Positions 19,451 through 26,515 of a stretch of DNA of 26,515 nt are shown here, piece by piece; positions within the stretch are counted from its first letter, which is position 1; every line of letters starts with the position of its first letter. The stretch spans positions 1 through 26,515 of the forward strand of contig LPNZ01011451.1 of assembly GCA_001655205.1 (NCBI GenBank), read 5' to 3'. This stretch comes from Lenisia limosa. Taxonomy: Eukaryota > Breviatea. The translations under genes were made by a program, and so were the position numbers. Under the pieces are notes generated by a model. The model saw only the letters and a program-made list of their open reading frames with translations, did not search any database and was not told where the DNA came from.

Positions 19451-21733
19451 ATGGGTGAACGTAAAGGTATGGTAAATCCTTTCTAGATTTCGATTGTAAC
19501 CCTTTTCAGTCCTCAACAAGTACTACCCACCCGATTTCGTAAGCTTCTGAGGAGCAGGGATGGTTCTTCCTGTTTTTCTTGTTTATTAGTTTGATTTTAT
19601 TGATTCCTCACACCTAAAGGATCATTCCTCATAAGACTGCGTTTCAATACAAGAAACTTCATTGTGTGATCATCCAGGATTGGCGTATTCTTCCTCGTGC
19701 CAAGGGTCCGAAAGATCATCAGTTCTCAGTTTGCGGGAGAATGGGCTTGATAGATGATGCCTGATTATACTATAATCCAGTATCCCTATATGTGTGATGG
19801 TGTGGACGGCTTGCGGCCAGAAACTCCCTTGTTTTGTTTCCCTCTTCACATAGTTCACTTGTGTATTCTTTACTCATGGGGCCCCTCTTACCACCCAGGT
19901 GCGTATGATGATGCCAATGAGTGTCTCCTGCAACACGTNNNNNNNNNNNNNNNNNNNNNNNNNNNNNNNNNNNNNNNNNNNNNNNNNNTGCAGGAAAGAA
20001 ATTCAACAGTAAAAAGGAAATTGTCAAGGGTTAGGGGGATTGATTTGTCTTCACTGCGAGTAATTTCTTTTATAATTTCAAATATGTTGGAGAATCTCAT
20101 TAACTGAAAGTCTGGTTCTAAAAATGGAAATGTATTTATATATATTATATAGAGTTAATAAAACCACACAGAGAATATGGAAATGTCTTAACTTGAAGTT
20201 ATTTCCTTTGAAATAACTATCTAGGAAGGAAGTACCTTGGGATTAAGATCGATCGATTTTACATGCATTGTCCCAATTGCTGTAAAGAGTTCACCATTCT
20301 CACTGATCCTGAAAACGCGTTGGGGGGGGGGGGTAANNNNNNNNNNNNNNNNNNNNNNNNNNNNNNNNNNNNNNNNNNNNNNNNNNNNNNNNNNNNNNNN
20401 NNNNNNNNNNNNNNNNNNNNNNNNNNNNNNNNNNNNCCGCTCAGTGACTATGTTTGCGAACATGGTGTGTCGCGTAACTTCGAACCTTGGCGTGACGCTG
20501 AGCGCAAAGAGGCAGGTAAGCGGAATGATGAAGTGTTATAAGTAAAAGCCATGCACTGAATGACGAATGGCGAGAACTCGGATGCAACCCTCCTCTCTGC
20601 CTTTGGTGTTTGGTCTTGTATTTTACTATTCTTTACCCCTTCTCCCACCTCTTTGTTGTGCCTTTTACTCTTTCTGTTTTGATGTTAACGTCCCCCTTGA
20701 TATCTTCAGAGCTTGAGAAGGAGAAGGTTCTCACAGACGATGACGTCATGAAGGCCTTAGAAAAGAGAACTGAGGATTCCAAAATGGAAATGGAGAACCT
20801 TGAAGCAATTGAAGAAATGAGGTGTGTTTTGGCTTTATCAGCTATCTGTTTTGATATGATGTTGCAGTGTAGCACGAGTTTTTCCCCCATTAATAACAAT
20901 CTGGTGATTGCTGTTACATTTGAAAGCTGTTGCTTTGTTAAAGATTTGTGGTGAAGGTATTCCTTCAAAGTAACATCAGTGTTCACATCTGATGAGCATA
21001 GATCCATTGCAGCTCGTGCGGAGCGTTTGGGTGCGGAAACCCTCATTGGCGAACTGGAAGATAAAAAGTTAACATGGAAGGAAAAACAAAAGGTAAGAAG
21101 CCAAATAAATAATATGGATATCAAGGGGTTCCCTACGTCCAAAAAAGACGACCGAATTCCTCGATATATCCTCGATAAATATCGATATTTAAACAGTCTT
21201 TTTCGGACCGTAGGGAAGCCCTACATATGATGTGTACAGCACCTTGTCATTTCTTTTTTTTTTTACACCGTTTAGTTGTTGGAGGAGGAGGAAGAAGCAC
21301 TTGTGAATAAGATGTTCCCCAAGGAAGTAGAAATCAGGGTCTCTGAGGAAGAGAGATTCGTAAGCTATTTAGACTTCATTGAAGTTCAACTTCAAAATCG
21401 TTTACAAGACACCTGCAACATCCCAACCTCACCCCCCCCCCCCCNNNNNNNNNNNNNNNNNNNNNNNNNNNNNNNNNNNNNNNNNNNNNNNNNNNNNNNN
21501 NNNNNNNNNNNNNNNNNNNNNNNNNNNNNNAGCCGACGGTCTGTTAACGGGTTTTCTTTCTTGTTTTATTTTTGTTTCAAAATCTCACGAAGTAGGCTTC
21601 GCTTGTTGTGAAGAAGCGAACAGAACCTGTCAAAACTGATGGGGAGAAGAAGCGGAAGAAGAAGAAGATCAAAACGAAGGTGACAACAAGCGGGTTGGGT
21701 CTTGGCGGTCTTCTTGGTGATGATAGTGATTAG
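19451..21733 (+). CDS. YJU2: Pre-mRNA splicing factor YJU2 (CCDC94)
   Basis: YJU2 is a spliceosome step-I factor that helps dock the branch helix for branching. The start ATG 19451-19453 gives MGERKVLNKYYPPDF across the first intron, the family signature. Next come LPRAKGPKDHQFS and VRMMMPMSVSCNT, where the first zinc-binding CxxC runs into gap 19939-19988. Then follow GKKFNSKKEIVKGRKYLGIK, a second zinc pair in FYMHCPNCCKEFTILTDPEN, and, after the intron holding gap 20337-20436, DYVCEHGVSRNFE. Downstream exons are helical: VLTDDDVMKALEKRTEDSKM, RSIAARAERLGAETLIGELE, LLEEEEEALVNKMFPKEVEI. The C-terminus is Lys-rich and ends TSGLGLGGLLGDDSD, stop 21731-21733. VLNKYYPPDF and the TDPEN...DY..EHG..RNFE block fit YJU2 rather than the paralogue CCDC130/YJU2B. 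The segment after DF (DWRILPR) departs from the usual DPSKIPK. Confidence 0.95.
19939..19988. other. Assembly gap (N)
   Basis: A 50-base gap in YJU2 that removes the end of the first CxxC motif and the residues linking it to GKKFNSKK, plus part of an intron ending TGCAG. Confidence 0.95.
20322..20436. repeat. G12 homopolymer and gap directly after a YJU2 donor site
   Basis: The exon ending TDPEN is followed by GTT and 12 G, then taa and N at 20337-20436, then CCGCTCAG. Splicing GC to TGACTAT joins TDPEN-A-DYVCEHG in phase, matching the continuous family sequence, so this homopolymer and gap are intronic. Confidence 0.9.
21124..21222. mobile_element. 99-bp MITE-like inverted-repeat element in a YJU2 intron
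   Basis: The left end (21124-21149, aggggttccctacgtcc followed by A6 and gac) and the right end (21196-21222) are inverted repeats of 26-27 bp differing at three positions including one single-base gap. The centre is palindromic (ctcgata...tatcgat). A 5-bp atatg occurs on both sides (21112 and 21225) but not flush with the ends, so a target-site duplication is not established. It has no coding capacity. It lies between exons KLTWKEKQK and LLEEEEE. Confidence 0.75.
21432..21530. repeat. C13 homopolymer running into an assembly gap in the last YJU2 intron
   Basis: Thirteen C at 21432-21444 adjoin N at 21445-21530. The host intron starts at the GTAAGC after VSEEERF (21360) and ends at AG 21594-21595 before ASLVVKKRTEP, so in gene sense this is a C-run. 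Confidence 0.85.
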
Positions 21734-21901
21734 GTCTTGTGTATGAGTATATTTGTGTCATTATTGTACATTCAATGTTTCTCTGATTCCACTCTCACCA
21801 CTTTATCAATGTTATGAAGGAGAAACGTTCCTGTCATCTTACCTAGAAATATACATCCATAATACAAAGCAACAAAAGAAGTACCATTATCCATAAGAAC
21901 A
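21734..21901. other. Convergent intergenic region, YJU2 to methyltransferase gene
   Basis: Only 168 bp separate the two stop codons, so the 3' untranslated regions probably abut or overlap. No other feature is seen. Confidence 0.6.
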
Positions 21902-23924
21902 CTACTTTTGGAAGAGAGACTTGACGTGCGTCTCAGTGAAGTCTACAGACTCGAGTGTTCGCTTTAAGAACCGCGTGGGTGTTGTCATGTCACACGACCT
22001 GAGGAAGTCACTCAAAAAACAACTCTTTCAGCTAAATCAGCGAACCCTTATTCTTCCCACCTTAAAGGGCTTTTATTCTTTTCCGTGGAAAGCTCAGGGC
22101 TTGGCGATCTCTCCAATCTGGCGGTTGTGGATAACAGAAACTCATCTGGGGATGCCATTGGGAGGATAAGGGGACTGGAGAGACATGGCTGGGNNNNNNN
22201 NNNNNNNNNNNNNNNNNNNNNNNNNNNNNNNNNNNNNNNNNNNNNNNNNNNNNNNNNNNNNNNNNNNNNNNNNTGGCTTTTTCAAAACAAAAACTCCAGA
22301 CGCGCCCAAAGAAACAGAACCGTCCTGGAGGACATGAGAGAACAACAGAAACAAAAGGCGATGGATAACGCCATCAGTATTGTACACTGCCATCCCCAAG
22401 CTATTGGTTTTAAACCAATCCGAGTCTCACATCAAGGTTCATCAGAGATGCAAGATGGCTGATGGTCTTTTCGCGAAAGAAGCAGACTTGAGCATTGTCC
22501 TTTGTCTTAGCAGCCAGCTGACTAAAGTCGGTGCAGCGGTCCAAAGGGGACATCGCAAACACTGCCTGCCCGCCTACTGAATCAGAATTGTTATTCACAG
22601 CTCTGTTCATATCGGATTAGACGGAAGAGAAGGTGATGATTCCTCTGACCTGGCACCAAAATGTTGCTGATGGTTTGGAAAGTGTCACATGGGTCCTGTG
22701 TTAGTTCAACAGCTCCAGTGAACACCACAAAATCGAATTTCTTCTGGAGGGGTTCCATGAGTTATTACTTCTAACAGAGGCATTTATCATGATCCAAGTT
22801 TTGGAATTCAAATTATTTCATGTTGGGCAGTAGGTATGAATATAAAAGTATAATAATCTGTTCTCCCACCTTCAATAAAGCCGTATCATTGAAGAACATG
22901 TCATCAAAATGCGCTATGGTATGACCTTTCGCTGAATCTGAAGACAACAAGGGGTCTAAAATGATAAGATTAAAGAGCATTCGTCTAGTCATACACATAA
23001 TGTATATCATATAATGTTTAGCATATAATACCTTAAAACATACATTGGCCACATCCATATTCCAGTCCTTCCAGTCCCTAAATAAGTGAACAGATTGAAT
23101 CAAAAGTACCTTCGGTATCGATATATATGATGTATGATTCACACCCCTCCACAAACGTCGGTAGATGGCAGTTGGGTGAGAAGAAGATCCAAAACCGACG
23201 CCATTTTTTTTACCCGCTCGTCGCTGCCAAAACTGAAAACATGAGATACAGTGTCAACTCTTTGCCTCACCACAATTCAGTACACAAGACATGATTCTAA
23301 GTATATAGTATGATGCTTAGATGAAAAAACAAAACAAAGAAATAGTTTGAACCCTCCCGCAATATACAAACAGTACCGTTTGGCTTGAAGAATGTCTCTG
23401 CGCACTTCAGCGGAGGGAAAGCCCTGAGGGTCCATGAAGACAAGTCCGCAGTGGCCGCACTCAAAGTACAGGTTGCTGTCCGGTCTAGCCCAGCCCATTA
23501 GAACAAAAACGGTTATCAAGATGACTGAATGTTCTACCCATAAGAGTTTGAAACAGCATAAAAACAACTGTATTCTCTTGCCAGGGGGGGGGGGGGGGNN
23601 NNNNNNNNNNNNNNNNNNNNNNNNNNNNNNNNNNNNNNNNNNNNNNNNNNNNNNNNNNNNNNNNNNNNNNNNNNNNNNNNNNNNNNNNNNNNNNNNNNNN
23701 NNNNNNNNNNNNNNNNNNNNNNNNGTGCCTGAAAGAGTACTGAATAAACATGAAGAGCAATGTTTGCATCACAAGGAAAAGAGAAAGATCATCAGAATTT
23801 ACCCCTCCAACTTTCTGCTGACATCAAGGAAGATAGCACAGTCAATGTCTTTGCATATTCTGCAGGGAGCCGTGACCTTCATTCGGTCGGAGTCATCAAG
23901 AGGTGGCGGTGAGGATGCAACCAT
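21902..23924 (-). CDS. Class I SAM-dependent methyltransferase with N-terminal zinc-ribbon-like cysteines
   Basis: The start is ATG at 23924-23922 (MVASSPPPLDDSDRMKV). The first exon has CRICKDIDC, and after gap 23599-23724 comes NLYFECGHCGLVFMDP: two CxxC-type pairs set like the zinc ribbons found before some SAM methyltransferase domains. Splicing in phase then gives VKKMASVLDLLLTQLPSTDV and GLEGLEYGCGQ, the E-x-G-x-G SAM-binding motif I. Further exons read YPLLSSDSAKGHTIAHFDDM, FDFVVFTGAVELTQDPCDTF (motif IV region with the usual helix), ISNILVPGGQAVFAMSPLD and VCFFREKTISHLASLMNLD. The end is TPTRFLKRTLESVDFTETHV...FQK, stop 21904-21902. Gap 22194-22273 lies between the core and the last exon, and that final link is tentative. 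The substrate cannot be told; soluble location is likely. Confidence 0.82.
22194..22273. other. Assembly gap (N)
   Basis: An 80-base gap in the methyltransferase gene between the conserved core and the final exon. No long homopolymer touches it. Confidence 0.95.
23584..23724. repeat. G15 homopolymer running into an assembly gap
   Basis: Fifteen G at 23584-23598 adjoin N at 23599-23724. In the sense of the methyltransferase gene it is a C-run in the intron between the CRICKDIDC exon and the CGHC exon, roughly 100 nt before the likely acceptor at about 23488. Confidence 0.85.
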
Positions 23925-24544
23925 TTCGAACTGATCTCTTTTCTTCTCTCCTTCCCCCTTTCCCGTCTTTTCTCTCTTAACCAAATACCTTTAGCCACTT
24001 AGCCACTTCTCAACAACCACCACAACACATATACACAGAATGAAACAAAAAAAAAAAATTGGGAGGGGAAAAAAAAAAACATTCAACCTCGCTCTCGACC
24101 TGGACACCCCGACTCTTTCCATCCTCCCAATGTCAATGGGGCAACAATGGGGACCTCAACAACACGAGCTCAAGAATTAAAGAATAGGTCTAATTAAAAC
24201 CAACATATAATTAACATATGTTGAACATATGACAACGAACAATTGTTGATTTCGGAACCCTTTTGCCTGTGTGTTTTTATTTATCGTTTGGCAATGTTGC
24301 TCTCTCTGTTGGGAAGAGGAGATATTTTTTCCCCTTTCTGACGGAATTGAGTGTTGACGAGGCGACGAGGTAAATTTTCAATTTGATTTCAATTTATTAA
24401 TTTAACACCTCCAGTGAGGGTGTGGTAGCAAGGTATAAGGCAAACGATAAGTTGCAAAACCCAAGGATAGACTACATTGTCCGCGATTTGAAAATACAAG
24501 TTACTACACATATATTAAAAACACAAAACCTGGGGGACTGAAAC
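23925..24544. other. Intergenic region with A-tracts, 5' of the methyltransferase gene
   Basis: This 620-bp stretch lies between the start of the methyltransferase gene and the stop of the CFAP43-like gene, both on the minus strand. It includes a pyrimidine-rich stretch (23936-23980), a 9-bp direct duplication tagccactt (about 23992-24009), poly-A tracts (about 24049-24058 and 24069-24079) and AT-rich acatatg/catatgt words around 24200-24230. No gene is supported here. Confidence 0.6.
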
Positions 24545-26515
24545 TACACAGCAAAGGCTGGGAAATTGCGTTTCCTTAGCCTGTCAACCTCAGCACGAAG
24601 TCTCTCCAACTCCGCATTTTGGCCTTGAACCTTGTCTGCCAGCCTAAATCGGTAAAGCACGCAATCTTCAGCGAAACTTAATAACTCCATTACTTGATGA
24701 TTACATATTTATATTAGGAATTCAGACTTGCCTTCATAATTATAGCATCATAGATACCCCCCCCCCCACCNNNNNNNNNNNNNNNNNNNNNNNNNNNNNN
24801 NNNNNNNNNNNNNNNNNNNNNNNNNNNNNNNNNNNNNNNNNNNNNNNNNNNNNNNNNTCTTATCGGCGCGCGACTGCTGGGCGGCGTGGATGCTCTCCCT
24901 CTCTCTCACAAGCTGTCCGGCTTCACGGATGCGTTGCTGCGGGGTATGTGAACACGCAGAAATGGCACAGCCGAAACAAAAAAAAAACACCAAAAAAACA
25001 ACAATCCGCCATCCTCACCTCCAATTTGGCATTTTCGGCAGCCTTGGCCTTTGCCGATCTCTTGGCCTGGGCCAAACGCTGTTTACGAGCCTGTAGTAGT
25101 CAGTGGTAGTCATAGAAAACTAACAAGAAAAATAAAAACATAATGAAATGAGAGAAAAGAACAACCAAGCCAAGCCATAAGGGCTCTTAATACCTTTCAC
25201 CCACCTCAATATTCCTGTTGTGGCTGATGGCAGCGTGGTCGACTTGGCGTTCCAAAGCTGCTGTTTCTGAGGCTATCTTTTCGCTTCTAAACGTGTGACG
25301 TTACTTGAGGGTACTGAGATCTTATGATGTTGAGATGAGCAACCACAACCAATCCAATACTACCCCCACCCAGCCCACCTGTTGCCTTGGATGGTTTCCT
25401 GCAAGTACTTGGTGACCCTCAGGAGTTGGAAGTCCCTAATCCTCAACTGCACGTCTTCGGCCTTGAAGTCGAGCATTTCAGCTTCCCAAGCCAGTAAGGC
25501 TTCATGCTGCTTCTCTGCCTCCAGCTCACGGATTTGGGCAATCTGTAAAGTTACTCAACGCCTGTTCTTCCACTGGAACCATTTTTGTACCACTGGTGGT
25601 ATTACTGTTTTTATTGCTCAAGTTTGTGCCCCGATATAAGTCCTATCTCAATCACCTTTTCCTCTCCTATCCGACTGATGAGCATATTCACAGTCTCAAT
25701 TCGCCTGGAATGTTAGGCCGCAAGGAAGTTACAGATGCTGGTAAAAACCTGGCAAAAGCAACAAAATTATATTTGTGTATTACGGAAATACCTATTTCAG
25801 AAAAGGAAGGGGAGGGATCTTCAGAAATGGAAGGGAGGGATAAGAGGGAAGAAGTCAAATGCGAATGGTTAGTTGGGTTGTTGTGGAAATTTTACATTCT
25901 ATACATTCAATAATGTTGAACACATACCCCTCCCACTCTCTGTCCATGAGATTTGCCTTTGAAAGGTCCAAGGAAACACCCACTGTTGACACTTCAACCT
26001 AAAGCCATAAAGTGAGGGGGAAAAAAGGGGCAAAGAATCAGTTTGTAAAGAAGGAGATGTCGAATGGACCCACTTGGCCCTGTCTCAACACTGGGTGCAG
26101 CATAAGATCGTAGGTGGCATGGTTTCGGCTCTCTCTGAATTCCGACAAGGAACGCAGAACCTGGGAGGGTAAGCCCATTTCACTACTGCAGTACAATATG
26201 CACGGTGAAATATAGATATTTATACACTTATCATTTTGCACCCCTACACGCCACCACTTATCAGCTACCCCATTGTTCTTTTCAAACCCTCACTTTTTCA
26301 GTAATAAACTGAACAAAGAAGAAAACACCGCTTGTATAGACTGGATCTAGGAGTCCCCTGATTCCCCTCTCACATGCTCAATCTCTGCTCTGTGTGCATC
26401 ATCATCGGCCTCCATAGAGGCCTGGAACTTCTGCATTTCTTGGAGGACTGCCGCCCTGCACCCGTCAGAAATGACAATAATAATAAAAAAAAAAAAACAA
26501 TGAGGGGGGGGGGGG
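24545..26515 (-). CDS. CFAP43: CFAP43-like cilia- and flagella-associated protein, C-terminal part
   Basis: CFAP43 is a large WD-repeat plus coiled-coil axonemal protein of the tether/tetherhead complex by inner dynein f. Only the C-terminal helical part lies here; the N-terminal WD repeats would be to the right. In order: LQEMQKFQASMEADDDAHRA (26450-26390), LRSLSEFRESRNHATYDLML (26150-26090), VEVSTVGVSLDLSKANLMDR (25998-25940), RIETVNMLISRIGEEK, ELEAEKQHEALLAWEAEMLD then FQLLRVTKYLQETIQGNR (25540-25385), KIASETAALERQVDHAAI, ARKQRLAQAKRSAKAKAAEN, QRIREAGQLVRERESIHAAQ, gap 24771-24857, and LERLRAEVDRLRKRN followed by FPAFAV at the stop (24547-24545). LLRVTK-LQ and the ending of Leu/Arg heptads plus Phe-Pro-x-Phe fit my memory of CFAP43. 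Most introns are canonical and in phase. The sister protein CFAP44 is the main alternative. Confidence 0.78.
24757..24857. repeat. C11 homopolymer and gap (G-run after GT in gene sense)
   Basis: C11 at 24757-24767 lies three bases before N at 24771-24857. In gene sense the first bases after the gap are G-GT then 11 G, so a donor GT (24769-24768) may sit directly before the G-run; the exon it would close is inside the gap. The intron ends at the AG before LADKVQGQNAEL. Confidence 0.75.
26504..26515. repeat. G12 or longer homopolymer at the window edge
   Basis: In gene sense a C-run of at least 12 is followed by T-rich sequence and GGTGCAG, the acceptor of the exon with AVLQEMQKFQ. The window ends within the run. 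Confidence 0.85.

Noticed and set aside
19451-21733. CCDC130/YJU2B rather than YJU2
   Set aside because: The paralogue usually starts MGERKG-NKYYPPDF and lacks the TDPEN-DY-EHG-RNFE block. This gene has VLNKYYPPDF and that block, so YJU2 fits better.
26504-26515. G-rich telomeric end at the window edge
   Set aside because: There is no repeating telomere unit, only a single G-run of the same kind seen in other introns, and the CFAP43-like gene continues past the edge.
1-26515. tRNA or rRNA genes
   Set aside because: No cloverleaf with A and B box sequence or rRNA segment was recognised on either strand by eye; a dedicated scan was not possible.

Overview
This window is nuclear DNA of a unicellular eukaryote, probably a flagellate. 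Almost every gene is broken by many short GT-AG introns (roughly 50-200 bp), with exons often of only 30-150 bp, so continuous ORFs represent single exons. There are no operons or bacterial-type features. A CFAP43-like axonemal protein and a NEK2-type kinase point to an organism with cilia or flagella. I cannot place the species; a free-living, intron-rich excavate (fornicate-like) is only a guess.

Layout: (1) 1-3912, minus: CLEC16A/EMA/GOP-1 family endolysosomal and mitophagy protein, 3' end off the window. (2) 4204-6440, minus: unrecognised protein of about 430 aa with a run of [ML]PSxx pentapeptides. (3) 6666-8784, plus: 338-aa Ser-rich coiled-coil protein, unrecognised, reconstructed in full. 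(4) 9100-13787, minus: NEK2-type NIMA kinase with a long Ser/Pro-rich tail. (5) 13996-14655, plus: 84-aa Lys/Ala-rich LEA-like protein. (6) 15010-19072, minus: nucleoporin Nup85. (7) 19451-21733, plus: splicing factor YJU2. (8) 21902-23924, minus: class I SAM methyltransferase with an N-terminal zinc-ribbon-like region. (9) 24545 to the right edge, minus: CFAP43-like ciliary protein, C-terminal part only.

Three divergent gene pairs share short promoter regions (6441-6665, 13788-13995, 19073-19450). Three convergent pairs meet tail to tail (8785-9099, 14656-15009, 21734-21901). The genes do housekeeping and cytoskeletal work and do not form one pathway.

The most striking non-gene signal is a set of long G or C homopolymers that appear to lie in introns. 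Read in the sense of the host gene, G-runs sit directly after a GT that is a 5' splice site in the clearest cases, and C-runs lie towards the 3' splice site. Many of the 13 N gaps begin at or near such runs (gaps: 554-645, 969-1100, 2039-2136, 2437-2567, 11759-11828, 11992-12097, 15919-15979, 19939-19988, 20337-20436, 21445-21530, 22194-22273, 23599-23724, 24771-24857). A MITE-like inverted-repeat element sits in a YJU2 intron, with a degraded relative in a NUP85 intron. All gene models come from reading splice sites by eye; family names come from recognised conserved segments, not from a database search.
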